Source: Rhizobacter sp. OV335
Lineage (GTDB): Bacteria; Pseudomonadota; Gammaproteobacteria; Burkholderiales; Burkholderiaceae_C
Length of the DNA stretch: 64,000 nucleotides
Direction of reading: 5' to 3'
Assembly: GCF_900142965.1 (NCBI RefSeq)
Contig: NZ_FRCQ01000031.1
Coordinates: 25,227-89,226 of the forward strand
Part shown: positions 1 to 8,951 of the stretch, one piece after another
Position numbering within the stretch: the first letter of the stretch is position 1
How the letters are laid out: each line of letters opens with the position of its first letter
The notes under the pieces: model-generated
Told to the model about the DNA's origin: nothing
The model's input: only the letters and a program-made list of their open reading frames with translations
The model's database searches: none
Translations under genes and position numbers: made by a program

Positions 1-1455
1 GTCGGCGTGATCCGCGACGCGCAAGCCTGGCTGCAGGCCGAGCGGCGCGAACGCAAGCTGGTCAGCTTTGGCGGCACCGCCCGCGAGCCGCTGCCCGGCG
101 ACGAGCAGCAGTCGCTGCTGGCCCGGCTGCTGCCGGTGCTGCGTGGCGCAGTCTCGCGCAGCGGCCACAAGCTCGCGCACGTCGACCGTTCGGCGGTCGT
201 GCAGGAGTTCGTCGACAGCCGCGACCTGGAGCGCCTGGCCGCGCTCGGCACCTCGTGCCCCGACCACTTCCTGCGCACCAAGATCCGCCCGCTGATCCTG
301 CCGGCCTCGCTGTACGCGCTGCAAGGCCCTGCGCTTGCTGCCGCGATCGAGGAGCGCCTGGCCGCCTACCGCGCCGACTACAGCGCCTACTACGAGCGCT
401 GCAAGCGGCCGAACAGCCCGGCGCTGCGCGACCCGAACCCGGTGATCGTGCTGCTGCCCGGCGTCGGCATGGTGTCGCTCGCGAAGGACAAGGCCACCGC
501 GCGCATCGCCGGCGAGTTCTACGTCAACGCCATCAACGTGATGCGCGAGGCCGATGCGCTGGACCGCTACGTCGGCCTGCCCGAGCAGGAGGCCTTCGAC
601 ATCGAGTACTGGCTGCTCGAAGAGGCCAAGCTGCAGCGCATGCCGAAGCCGAAGCCGCTGGTCGGCCAGGTCGCGCTGGTGACCGGCGGTGCCGGTGGCA
701 TCGGCCGCGCGATCGTCGAGCGGCTGCTGGGCGAGGGCGCCTGCGCGGTGCTGCTCGACATCGACACCGAAGCGCTGGCGCAGGTGGGCGACGGGCTGCG
801 CGCCCGCTTCGGCCGCGACGTGGTGCGCACGCTGCGCTGCGACGTGACCGACGAGGCCGGCGTGCTGCGCGCCTATGCCGATGCGGTGACCGAGTACGGC
901 GGCGTCGACATCCTGGTGTCGAACGCCGGCATCGCGTCGGCCGCGCCGATCGAGGACACGACGCTCGAGCTGTGGATGCGCAACCAATCGATCCTCAGCA
1001 CCGGCTACTTCCTGGTCGGCCGCGAGGCCTTCCGCGTGATGAAGGCCCAGGGCATCGGCGGCGCCATCGTCTTCATCGCCAGCAAGAACGGCATGGTCGC
1101 GAGCAACCAGGCCTCGGCCTACTGCGCGGCCAAGGCCAGCGAGATCCAGCTGGCGCGCTGCTTTGCGCTGGAGGGCGCGCCGCTGGGCATCCGCGCCAAC
1201 GTGGTGAACCCCGATGCGGTGATCCGCGGCAGCAAGATCTGGACGGGCACCTGGAGCCAGGAACGCGCCGCCGCGAACAAGATCAAGGAAGAGGAGCTGG
1301 AGGCTTTCTACCGCGACCGCTCGATGCTCAAGCGCAGCGTGCTGCCGCAGGACATCGCGGAAGCCACCTATTTCTTCGCGTCCGACTTGTCGGCCAAATC
1401 GACCGGCAACATCCTCAACGTGGATGCGGGCAACCTCGCTGCCTTTCCGCGTTGA
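1..1455 (+). CDS. rhaD: Bifunctional rhamnulose-1-phosphate aldolase / short-chain dehydrogenase, 3' part (5' end outside window)
   Basis: The reading frame is open from base 1, so the true start lies upstream; the family is usually about 700 residues and about 484 are present. The first ~210 residues match the end of the class II aldolase part, which cleaves rhamnulose-1-phosphate to dihydroxyacetone phosphate and lactaldehyde. From about residue 220 there is a Rossmann-fold short-chain dehydrogenase with the nucleotide loop GGAGGIG, the NAG motif (SNAGIAS), a catalytic Ser in IASKNG and the YCAAK Tyr/Lys pair, which would oxidise lactaldehyde. It is followed after 17 bases by rhaI and heads the rhamnose operon. 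Assignment rests on the fusion architecture plus context. Confidence 0.9.
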   Translation, partial: VGVIRDAQAWLQAERRERKLVSFGGTAREPLPGDEQQSLLARLLPVLRGAVSRSGHKLAHVDRSAVVQEFVDSRDLERLAALGTSCPDHFLRTKIRPLILPASLYALQGPALAAAIEERLAAYRADYSAYYERCKRPNSPALRDPNPVIVLLPGVGMVSLAKDKATARIAGEFYVNAINVMREADALDRYVGLPEQEAFDIEYWLLEEAKLQRMPKPKPLVGQVALVTGGAGGIGRAIVERLLGEGACAVLLDIDTEALAQVGDGLRARFGRDVVRTLRCDVTDEAGVLRAYADAVTEYGGVDILVSNAGIASAAPIEDTTLELWMRNQSILSTGYFLVGREAFRVMKAQGIGGAIVFIASKNGMVASNQASAYCAAKASEIQLARCFALEGAPLGIRANVVNPDAVIRGSKIWTGTWSQERAAANKIKEEELEAFYRDRSMLKRSVLPQDIAEATYFFASDLSAKSTGNILNVDAGNLAAFPR

Positions 1456-1472
1456 ATCCCGAGGAGCACGAC

Positions 1473-2765
1473 ATGGCCACCCCGCTGATCGCCAGGACCC
1501 TGATCGACGCGCAGAACGCCCCGCTGGCGCAGCGCGTGCGCGACGACTACGAGACGCTGGGCGAGCAGCTCGCGCGGCGCGACATCGACATCGAGACCGT
1601 GCGCCAGCAGGTCGCGGCCTTCACGGTGGCCGTGCCCTCGTGGGGCGTCGGCACCGGCGGCACGCGCTTCGCGCGCTTCCCCGGCGCCGGCGAGCCGCGC
1701 GACGTGTTCGACAAGATCGAGGACTGCAGCGTGATCCAGCAGCTCGCGCGCTGCACGCCGACCGTCTCGCCGCACTTCCCGTGGGACAAGTGCAGCGACT
1801 ACAGCGAACTGCGCGAGCATGCGGCGATGCGCGGCCTCGCCTTCGACGCGGTCAACTCCAACACCTTCTCCGACCAGAAGGGCCAACCGCTGAGCTACAA
1901 GTTCGGCAGCCTGACGCACAGCGATGCCGCGGTGCGGTCGCAGGCGGTCGCGCACAACCTCGAGGTGATCGACATCGGCCGCCAGCTCGGCAGCCGCGCG
2001 ATCACCGTGTGGATCGGCGACGGCGCGAACTTCCCCGGCCAGCAGCATTTCCGGCGCAGCTTCGAGCGCTACCTCGACAGCACGCGGCGCATCTACGCCG
2101 GGCTGCCGATCGACTGGCACATGTTCCTCGAGCACAAGATGTTCGAGCCGGCGTTCTACGCGACGGTGATCCAGGACTGGGGCTCGAGCCTGCTCGCCGC
2201 GCAGTCGCTGGGCGACCGGGCGCGCTGCCTGGTCGACCTGGGCCACCACGCGCCGAACGTCAACATCGAGATGATCGTCGCGCGGCTGGTGCATGCCCGC
2301 AAGCTGGCCGGCTTTCACTTCAACGACAGCAAGTACGGCGACGACGACCTCGACAGCGGCAGCATCAACCCGTTCCAGCTGTTCCTGGTGTTCAACGAGC
2401 TGGTCGATGCGGCGCAATCCGGCGCGCCCGATTTCGCGCCGGCCTACATGCTGGACCAGTCGCACAACGTCACCGACCCGATCGAGAGCCTGATGACCAG
2501 CGCCGGCACGGTGCAGCGCTGCTATGCGCAAGCGTTGATCGTCGACCGCAAGGCGTTGGCCGCCTACCAGGATGGCAATGACGCGCTGATGGCCGCGCAG
2601 GCGCTGAAGCAGGCCTATCAGACCGACGTGACGCCCATCCTGCAGCGCGTGCGGCTGGAGGCCGGCGGCGCGATCGAACCGGTGGTGGCCTACCGCGCGA
2701 GCGGCTACCGCGCCCGTGTCGCCGAGGCCCGGCCTGCGTCAGGTCCGAGCAGCGGCATCGTCTGA
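1473..2765 (+). CDS. rhaI: L-rhamnose isomerase
   Basis: 430 residues. Catalyses L-rhamnose to L-rhamnulose in the cytoplasm. The ATG at 1473 is preceded by GAGGAG (1461-1466) at good spacing. The protein has the TIM-barrel features of the Pseudomonas/rhizobial-type isomerase, including the metal-site regions around WIGDGANFPGQ, WHMFLEHKMFEPAFY and the GFHFNDSKYGDDDLDSG segment rich in Asp/His. Sits directly between the aldolase fusion and the ABC importer, as expected for a rhaDI-STPQUK arrangement. Confidence 0.93.
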   Translation: MATPLIARTLIDAQNAPLAQRVRDDYETLGEQLARRDIDIETVRQQVAAFTVAVPSWGVGTGGTRFARFPGAGEPRDVFDKIEDCSVIQQLARCTPTVSPHFPWDKCSDYSELREHAAMRGLAFDAVNSNTFSDQKGQPLSYKFGSLTHSDAAVRSQAVAHNLEVIDIGRQLGSRAITVWIGDGANFPGQQHFRRSFERYLDSTRRIYAGLPIDWHMFLEHKMFEPAFYATVIQDWGSSLLAAQSLGDRARCLVDLGHHAPNVNIEMIVARLVHARKLAGFHFNDSKYGDDDLDSGSINPFQLFLVFNELVDAAQSGAPDFAPAYMLDQSHNVTDPIESLMTSAGTVQRCYAQALIVDRKALAAYQDGNDALMAAQALKQAYQTDVTPILQRVRLEAGGAIEPVVAYRASGYRARVAEARPASGPSSGIV

Positions 2766-2817
2766 TTCTTCCTTTCACGTTCCCCGTCAGTCCATAAAAC
2801 CATCAGGAGACAAACCC

Positions 2818-3810
2818 GTGAAGAAACCTCTGCAAGTGTTGCTGGCCGCGCTGGTGTGCGCGGCTTTCGCCCCCGGCGCGATGGCCGCCGACAAGATCGC
2901 GCTGGTCGTCAAGAGCCTGGGCAACGGCTTCTTCGATGCCGCCAACCAGGGCGCGCAGGAAGCGGCCAAGGAGCTGAAGGACGTCGAGATCATCTACACC
3001 GGCCCGGCCAAGGCCACGGCCGAAGGGCAGATCGAGATCATCAACTCGCTGATCGCGCAGAACGTGAAGGCGATCGTGATCTCGGCCAACGACCCCGACG
3101 CGCTGGTGCCGGCGCTGAAGAAGGCGATGGCGCGCGGCATCAAGGTGGTGTCGTTCGATTCCGGCGTGCGCAAGGATGGCCGGCTGATGCACCTGAACCC
3201 GTCGTCGAACGCGCTGATCGGCGAGAAGCTCGTCAAGATGACGCAGGACGCGATCGGCGCCAGCGGCGAGATCGCGGTGCTGTCGGCGACCGCGCAGGCG
3301 ACCAACCAGAACATCTGGATCGACGAGATGAAGAAGGTGCTCGCGAAGCCGCCGTACACCGGGCTGAAGCTGGTCAGCGTCGTCTACGGCGACGACCAGA
3401 CCGACAAGAGCTACCGCGAGGCGCAAGGCCTGTTCAAGAGCTACCCGAACCTGAAGGCGATCGTCGCGCCGACCACCGTCGGCGTCGCGGCCGCGGCCAA
3501 GGCGGTGCAGGACGAGAAGAAGGTCGGCACGCTGTTCGTCACCGGGCTCGGGCTGCCGTCGGAGATGGCCGGCCATGTGAAGAGCGGCGCGGTGAAGTCG
3601 TTCGCGATCTGGAACCCGATCGACCTCGGCTACTCGGCGGTGTATGCCGCGCACCAGTTCGTGCACGGCAAGGCCAAGGGCACGCCGGGCGAGAAGGTGT
3701 CGCTGGGCCGGGTCGGCACGGTGGCGCTGGACGCCAACAACGAGGCGGCGATGGCCGAACCGTTCACCTATGACGCGGGCAACGTCGAGAAATTCGCGAA
3801 ATTCTTCTGA
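2818..3810 (+). CDS. rhaS: Rhamnose ABC transporter, periplasmic substrate-binding protein
   Basis: 330 residues from a GTG at 2818 with AGGAG at 2806-2810. The N-terminus is a clean Sec signal peptide (KK, hydrophobic run, cleavage after AMA near residue 23). The mature part is a type I periplasmic binding protein of the sugar-binding family (VVKSLGNGFFDAANQGAQEA, then VISANDPDAL and VVSFDSGV). It delivers sugar to the RhaTPQ importer encoded just downstream. Here rhaS follows the rhizobial naming for the binding protein and is unrelated to the E. coli regulator of that name. Specificity for rhamnose is inferred from the operon. Confidence 0.9.
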   Translation: MKKPLQVLLAALVCAAFAPGAMAADKIALVVKSLGNGFFDAANQGAQEAAKELKDVEIIYTGPAKATAEGQIEIINSLIAQNVKAIVISANDPDALVPALKKAMARGIKVVSFDSGVRKDGRLMHLNPSSNALIGEKLVKMTQDAIGASGEIAVLSATAQATNQNIWIDEMKKVLAKPPYTGLKLVSVVYGDDQTDKSYREAQGLFKSYPNLKAIVAPTTVGVAAAAKAVQDEKKVGTLFVTGLGLPSEMAGHVKSGAVKSFAIWNPIDLGYSAVYAAHQFVHGKAKGTPGEKVSLGRVGTVALDANNEAAMAEPFTYDAGNVEKFAKFF

Positions 3811-3818
3811 ACCGTCCG

Positions 3819-5354
3819 ATGAGTGAACCCCTGCTGCGCCTGCGCGGCATCCACAAACGCTACGGGGCGACGCACGCATTGCGCGGCGTCGACCTCGAGC
3901 TGCAGCGCGGCGAGGTGCTCGCGCTGGTCGGCGAGAACGGCGCCGGCAAGTCGACGCTCGTGAAGATCCTGACCGGCGTGGTGCAGCCGGACGAGGGCAC
4001 GATCGAGCTCGACGGCCGGCCGCTGCGTTTCGCGCATGCACAGGCCTCGCAGGCTGCCGGCATCGTCGCCGTCCACCAGGAGACGGTGATGTTCGACGAG
4101 CTGTCGGTGGCCGAGAACATCTTCATCGGCCGGCACCTGCAGCGCGGGCCGTTCATCGACTGGCCCGCGATGCACGCGCAGGCCGCGCAGGTGCTCGCGA
4201 AGATCGGCGCGCGTTTTGCGCCCGGTGCGCTCGTCAAGGACCTGAGCCTGGCCGAGCGGCACCTGGTGGAGATCGCGCGAGCGCTGTCGCAGCGGGCTTC
4301 GGTCGTGATCCTCGACGAGCCGACGGCCGCCCTGTCGCAGCAGGAGATCCGCGACTTCTACGGCCTGGTGCGCACGCTGCGCGAGCAGGGCGTCGGCGTG
4401 ATCTTCATCACCCACAAGTTCGACGAGATCTTCGCGGTGGCCGACCGCTACCTGGTGCTGCGCGACGGCGCGTCGGTGGGCTGTGGCCCGATCGCGCAGG
4501 CCGAGGAGCGCGAGCTGGTGAAGCTGATGGCCGGCCGCGCGATCGAGCAGATCTACCCGGCCCCGGCTGCGCCGCCCGGCGAGGTGGTGCTGCGGGTGCG
4601 CGGGCTGTCGCACCCGAGCGAGTTCGACGGGCTGTCGTTCGAGCTGCGGCGCGGCGAGATCCTCGGCTTCTACGGGCTGGTCGGTTCGGGCCGCAGCGAG
4701 GCGATGCTCGCGCTGATGGGCCTGAATGCCGAGGCGCGCGGCGAGTTCGAGATCGACGGCAAGCGTTTCAAGCCGAGCCGGGCCGGCGACGCGATCGCGG
4801 CCGGCATCGCGTATGTGCCCGAAGAGCGGCAACGCCAGGGCGGCATCCTGAGCTTCTCGGTGCAGCACAACATCAGCCTCGCCGGGCTGTCGCGCTTTGC
4901 GCGCGGGCCGTGGCTGTCGGCGTTGCGCGAATCGGCGCTGTGCGGCCGCATGATCGAGCGGCTGCAGATCAAGACCGGTTCGCCGCACACGCCGATGGCC
5001 GGGCTGTCGGGCGGCAACCAGCAGAAGGTGGTGATCGCGAAGTGGCTCGGGCTGGACCCGCGCATCGTGATCCTCGACGAGCCGACCAAGGGCATCGACG
5101 TCGGCGCGAAGCAGGCGGTGTACCAGCTGATCGGCGAGATGGTCGCGCAGGGGCTGGCGGTGATCCTGGTGTCGTCCGAGCTACCGGAGGTGATGAACCT
5201 GGCGCACCGCGTGATCGTGATGCGGCGCGGCCGGCAGGTGGCGGAGTTCGCGCGTGAGGGTGCGGAAGCCGAGGCCGTCGTCGCGGCCGCGTCGGGCCTG
5301 GCCGCGCCGCCGCGGCCGCAGGCGCCGCTCGAACTGCGAGAGCTGGCGGCATGA
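3819..5354 (+). CDS. rhaT: Rhamnose ABC transporter, ATP-binding protein (two ATPase domains)
   Basis: 511 residues, the usual size for fused sugar-importer ATPases (RbsA/XylG type). Domain 1 has Walker A GENGAGKST (about 38-46), a signature variant LSLAERHLVEIARAL and Walker B VVILDEPTAAL. Domain 2 has the typical degenerate Walker A (GLVGSGRSE), a good LSGGNQQK signature and IVILDEPTKGID. Starts 8 bases after rhaS and its stop overlaps the rhaP start by ATGA, so translation is coupled. Energises rhamnose import at the inner membrane. Confidence 0.92.
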   Translation: MSEPLLRLRGIHKRYGATHALRGVDLELQRGEVLALVGENGAGKSTLVKILTGVVQPDEGTIELDGRPLRFAHAQASQAAGIVAVHQETVMFDELSVAENIFIGRHLQRGPFIDWPAMHAQAAQVLAKIGARFAPGALVKDLSLAERHLVEIARALSQRASVVILDEPTAALSQQEIRDFYGLVRTLREQGVGVIFITHKFDEIFAVADRYLVLRDGASVGCGPIAQAEERELVKLMAGRAIEQIYPAPAAPPGEVVLRVRGLSHPSEFDGLSFELRRGEILGFYGLVGSGRSEAMLALMGLNAEARGEFEIDGKRFKPSRAGDAIAAGIAYVPEERQRQGGILSFSVQHNISLAGLSRFARGPWLSALRESALCGRMIERLQIKTGSPHTPMAGLSGGNQQKVVIAKWLGLDPRIVILDEPTKGIDVGAKQAVYQLIGEMVAQGLAVILVSSELPEVMNLAHRVIVMRRGRQVAEFAREGAEAEAVVAAASGLAAPPRPQAPLELRELAA

Positions 5355-6334
5355 AGGGCCTGAAGGATCGGTACCGCGAGATCGCGCTGCTGGCGATCAT
5401 CGTCGCGATCGCGCTGGCGGTCGGTGCGCGCGCGCCGGTGTTCCTGACCTGGCACAACGCGCTCGACATCGCGAACGATTCGGCGATCCTCGCGATCCTG
5501 GTGATGGGGCAGATGCTGGTGCTGCTGACGCGCGGCGTCGACCTGTCGGCCGCGTCCAACCTGGCGCTGACCGGCATGCTGTGCGCGCTGGCCGGGCGCG
5601 CGCTGCCGCAGCTCGGGGTGGTGCCGCTGGTGCTGCTGGCGATCGCGATCGGCACGCTGCTCGGCCTCGTCAACGGCTGGCTGATCACCTTCTTCGAGCT
5701 GCCGCCGATCGTCGTGACGCTGGGTACCTTGTCGGCCTACCGCGGCGCGATCTTCGTCGCGAGCCAGGGCGCGTGGATCTCCGACCACCAGATCCATCCG
5801 GTGATCAAGGGCCTGCCGCGCGAGCAATGGCTCGGCCTGCCGGCGCTGGTGTGGATCGCCGCGGCGGTGGTGCTGGCGATGGCGGTGTTCCTGCGCTGGC
5901 GCCGCGAGGGGCGCGAGCTGTATGCGCTCGGCGGCAACCCGACCGCAGCGGCGTATGTCGGCATCCCGTTGCGGCGGCGATTGCTGCTGGTCTACGCGGT
6001 GTCCGGCGCGCTGGCCGGGCTGGCGGGGCTGTTGTGGGTGGGGCGTTACGCGATCGCGTTCACCGAGCTGGCGGCGGGCTATGAACTGACGGTGATCGCC
6101 GCCTGCGTGATCGGCGGCGTCAGCATCGGCGGCGGGGTCGGCAGCGTCGCGGGGGCGGTGCTCGGCGTGCTGTTCATCGGCGTCGTGAACGGGGCGTTGC
6201 CGGTGATCCAGGTGTCGCCGTTCTGGCAGCAGGCGATCGCCGGCCTGGTGATCCTGGTGTCGGTGGCGGTGAATGCCGGCGCGCAAAGGCGCAGCGGCCG
6301 GCAGATTCTGGAACGACGGGAGGTGCCGGCATGA
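5351..6334 (+). CDS. rhaP: Rhamnose ABC transporter permease 1
   Basis: 327 residues, strongly hydrophobic with about eight to ten membrane segments. Carries the BPD_transp_2 family pattern, including the segment LVNGWLITFFELPPIVVTLG and the EAA-like loop GGNPTAAAYVGIP that docks on the ATPase. Four-base ATGA overlaps at both ends tie it to rhaT and rhaQ. With RhaQ it should form the heterodimeric membrane channel. Confidence 0.9.
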   Translation: MKGLKDRYREIALLAIIVAIALAVGARAPVFLTWHNALDIANDSAILAILVMGQMLVLLTRGVDLSAASNLALTGMLCALAGRALPQLGVVPLVLLAIAIGTLLGLVNGWLITFFELPPIVVTLGTLSAYRGAIFVASQGAWISDHQIHPVIKGLPREQWLGLPALVWIAAAVVLAMAVFLRWRREGRELYALGGNPTAAAYVGIPLRRRLLLVYAVSGALAGLAGLLWVGRYAIAFTELAAGYELTVIAACVIGGVSIGGGVGSVAGAVLGVLFIGVVNGALPVIQVSPFWQQAIAGLVILVSVAVNAGAQRRSGRQILERREVPA

Positions 6335-7296
6335 CCAAGGCTTTCGGGACGTGGGAGCGCATGCTGCTCGCGCTGCTGGTGCTGCTGCTGGCGGGCTTCG
6401 GACTCGGCATCGACGGCTTCATGTCGCCGTACGCGCTGGCCGACAGCACCTTCAACTTCAGCGAGAAGGGCTTGCTGGCGCTGGCGATGGCGCTGCTGAT
6501 CATGGCCGGCGAGATCGACCTGTCGATCGCCGCGACGCTGTCGCTGTGCTCGCTGGCGATGGGCTTCGCGATGAAGGCCGGCGCGGGCTTGCCGCTGATG
6601 CTGCTGGCCGCGTTCGGCACCGGTGCGGCGGCCGGCGCGCTGAACGGCTGGCTCGTCACGGCTTACCGCTTGCCGGCTATCGTCGTCACCATCGGCAGCC
6701 TGTCGCTGTACCGCGGGATCGCGCTGGTGGTGCTGGGCGACCAGGCGATCACCGGCTACCCCGAAGCGCTGTCGGTGCTCGGCAACGGCTACCTCGGCGA
6801 CCTGGTCGGCCTGCCCTGGCTGATCGTGCCGATCGAGTTCGCGATCCTGCTGTTGATGGCGGTGTTCGTGGGCGTGCTGCTGCACCGCACCGTGACCGGT
6901 CGACGGCTGGTGGCGATCGGCGCGAACCCGATCGCCTCGCGCTTCTCGGGCATCGAGGTCGACCGCCACCGCTTCGCGCTGTTCGTGTTCGCCGGGCTGA
7001 TGGCGGCGTTGGCGGCGGTGCTGCTGACGGGCCGCATCGGCAGCACGCGGCCGAACATCGCGCTCGGCTGGGAGCTGGATGCCGTGACGATGGTGATCCT
7101 CGGCGGTGTCGCGATCGAGGGTGGACGCGGCAGCATCGTCGGCGTGTTGCTGGCGGCGCTGCTGCTGGGCCTGTTCACCTTCGCGCTCGGCATGGCCAAC
7201 ATCTCGGGCATCGTGATGGCGATGATCGTCGGCATCCTGCTGATCGTCTCGATGGTGTTGCCGCGGCTGGTGCGCGGCCCGCGGGTGCTGCTGTGA
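6331..7296 (+). CDS. rhaQ: Rhamnose ABC transporter permease 2
   Basis: 321 residues, hydrophobic, paralogous to the preceding permease: compare LNGWLVTAYRLPAIVVTIG with the matching segment of RhaP, and the docking loop IGANPIASRFSGI. Begins with an ATGA overlap on rhaP and ends overlapping the GTG start of the mutarotase gene. Second half of the inner-membrane channel for rhamnose. Confidence 0.9.
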   Translation: MTKAFGTWERMLLALLVLLLAGFGLGIDGFMSPYALADSTFNFSEKGLLALAMALLIMAGEIDLSIAATLSLCSLAMGFAMKAGAGLPLMLLAAFGTGAAAGALNGWLVTAYRLPAIVVTIGSLSLYRGIALVVLGDQAITGYPEALSVLGNGYLGDLVGLPWLIVPIEFAILLLMAVFVGVLLHRTVTGRRLVAIGANPIASRFSGIEVDRHRFALFVFAGLMAALAAVLLTGRIGSTRPNIALGWELDAVTMVILGGVAIEGGRGSIVGVLLAALLLGLFTFALGMANISGIVMAMIVGILLIVSMVLPRLVRGPRVLL

Positions 7297-7610
7297 TCGA
7301 GCAGGTCGCGTTCCGGATGCGATTGAAGCCGGGTTGCGCGGCCGAGTACAAGCGCCGGCACGATGCGTTGTGGCCGGAACTCGCGAGCCTGCTGCACGAG
7401 GCCGGCGTGCGGGACTACAGCATCTTTCTGGACGAGGAGAGCCTGGCCTTGTTCGCAGTGCTGCGTCGTCCGGTCGATCATCGGATGGATGAGTTGCCGT
7501 CGCATCCGGTGATGCAGCGGTGGTGGGCGGAGATGGCGGGGCTGATGGAGGTCGAGCCTTCGCTGGCGCCTCAGGTCGTGGCTTTGCAGCCGATGTTTCA
7601 TCTCGATTGA
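7293..7610 (+). CDS. rhaM: L-rhamnose mutarotase
   Basis: 105 residues, standard length for the family (called rhaU in rhizobia). Interconverts alpha and beta anomers of L-rhamnose so that the isomerase receives its preferred form. Family features are the N-terminal beta-strand MRLKPG, the catalytic His of YKRRHDALWPEL, YSIFLDEESLALFAV and the WW of HPVMQRWWAEM. The GTG at 7293 overlaps the rhaQ stop by four bases (GTGA). Confidence 0.92.
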   Translation: MIEQVAFRMRLKPGCAAEYKRRHDALWPELASLLHEAGVRDYSIFLDEESLALFAVLRRPVDHRMDELPSHPVMQRWWAEMAGLMEVEPSLAPQVVALQPMFHLD

Positions 7611-7613
7611 CAG

Positions 7614-8900
7614 ATGAAGCAACAAGCGACCGTCGTGCTCGACATCGGCAAGACGCACGTCAAGCTGTGCGCGCTCGACGCGAGCGACCACGTCCTCGCC
7701 GTCCGGACACGCGACAACGCGAGCGTCCCAAGCCCCGCCGGCTACGCGGCCCTCGACACCTATGGCATCGAAGCCTGGCTGTGGGACAGCCTCGCGTCGC
7801 TGGCGGTGGAGTTCCACGTCGGCCGCATCATCGCCAGCACCCACGGTGCCGCCTTCGCCGCGATCGATGCGAATGGGCTCGTGCTACCGATCGTCGACTA
7901 CGAATTCGATGCCTACGACGATCAGCGAGAGGCTTACGCCGATGCCGTCGGCGACCTGCGCGAGACGCTGTCGCCGCACCTGCCGATGGGCCTGAATGCG
8001 GCGCGGCCCTGGTACTGGCTGTCCCGCAAATTCCCGAATGAGTTTGCCCGCGCGAGCACGCTGCTGCCGTACCCGCAGTACTGGGCCTGGCGCTTGAGCG
8101 GCGTCGCGGCGAGCGAGGCGAGTTCGTTGGGGTGCCACACGCACCTGTGGGCGCCGGTCGCGCGCAGCTGGTCGCGCCTCGCGCGAGCCGAAGGCTGGGA
8201 TCGGCGGTTTGCGCCGCTGCGGTCTGCATGGGACGTGCTCGGTCCGGTGCGCCCCGAGTTGGCGAAAAACCTCGGCCTGCCGGTCGATTGCCGCGTGCAT
8301 GCCGGCGTGCACGACAGCAATGCCTGCCTCGCGCGCCACCTGCGGCGCTCGCCCGCGATGACGCTGGTGACCTCGGGCACCTGGACCGTGGTGATGGCCT
8401 GCGGCGGGCAGGTCGATCGCCTGGACCTGTCGGCCGACATGCTGGCCAATGTCTCGGTCGCGCAGGACCTGGTGCCGACGGCGCGTTTCATGGGCGGGCG
8501 GGACCATGCGGCGCTGTGTGCCGGCGCCGACCCCGATGCGGCCGACCTTGCGTGCCTGCCGGCGCTGGCCGAGGCCGGCATCCAGGCCGTGCCGTCGGCC
8601 GATGGCGGCGGGCCGCGCATCGTCCGCCACGGCGACGACATCACCGCGCAGGCTGCGCAGCGGCTCACGCCGTCGCAGCGTGCAACCCTCGCTGCCTGGT
8701 ACTGCGCCACGATGACCGCCGAGCGCGTGCGGGCCCTGTCCGGCCCGTCGCCGGTCGTCATCGAAGGACCGCTCGCCTGCAATGCCGCCTACCTCGCGCT
8801 GCTCGCGCAATCGCTGCCCGGCCACCGCTGCGAGGTCGGCGATGCCGCGATCGATGGCACGGTGCTGGGTGCACTGGCGTTAACCCGTTGGAACGATTGA
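7614..8900 (+). CDS. rhaK: FGGY-family carbohydrate kinase, probable rhamnulokinase
   Basis: 428 residues. N-terminal phosphate-binding motif LDIGKTHVKL and a C-terminal FGGY-like half with TLVTSGTWTVVM, typical of the rhamnulokinase/RhaK branch rather than xylulokinase. It would phosphorylate rhamnulose before the aldolase step. Starts 3 bases after the mutarotase stop and is the last gene of the operon. In rhizobia the equivalent kinase is also needed for the ABC importer to work; whether that holds here cannot be seen from sequence. No hairpin terminator is obvious after it. Confidence 0.85.
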   Translation: MKQQATVVLDIGKTHVKLCALDASDHVLAVRTRDNASVPSPAGYAALDTYGIEAWLWDSLASLAVEFHVGRIIASTHGAAFAAIDANGLVLPIVDYEFDAYDDQREAYADAVGDLRETLSPHLPMGLNAARPWYWLSRKFPNEFARASTLLPYPQYWAWRLSGVAASEASSLGCHTHLWAPVARSWSRLARAEGWDRRFAPLRSAWDVLGPVRPELAKNLGLPVDCRVHAGVHDSNACLARHLRRSPAMTLVTSGTWTVVMACGGQVDRLDLSADMLANVSVAQDLVPTARFMGGRDHAALCAGADPDAADLACLPALAEAGIQAVPSADGGGPRIVRHGDDITAQAAQRLTPSQRATLAAWYCATMTAERVRALSGPSPVVIEGPLACNAAYLALLAQSLPGHRCEVGDAAIDGTVLGALALTRWND

Positions 8901-8951
8901 ACCCCTGACATTGCGCGGCCAGGGTCCGCGGGGCTGCTAACCTCTCGCCCC

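Noticed and set aside
2803..4041. 412-codon minus-strand frame antisense to rhaS
   Set aside because: Arg-rich low-complexity translation with no domain; the plus strand carries the real rhamnose importer genes.
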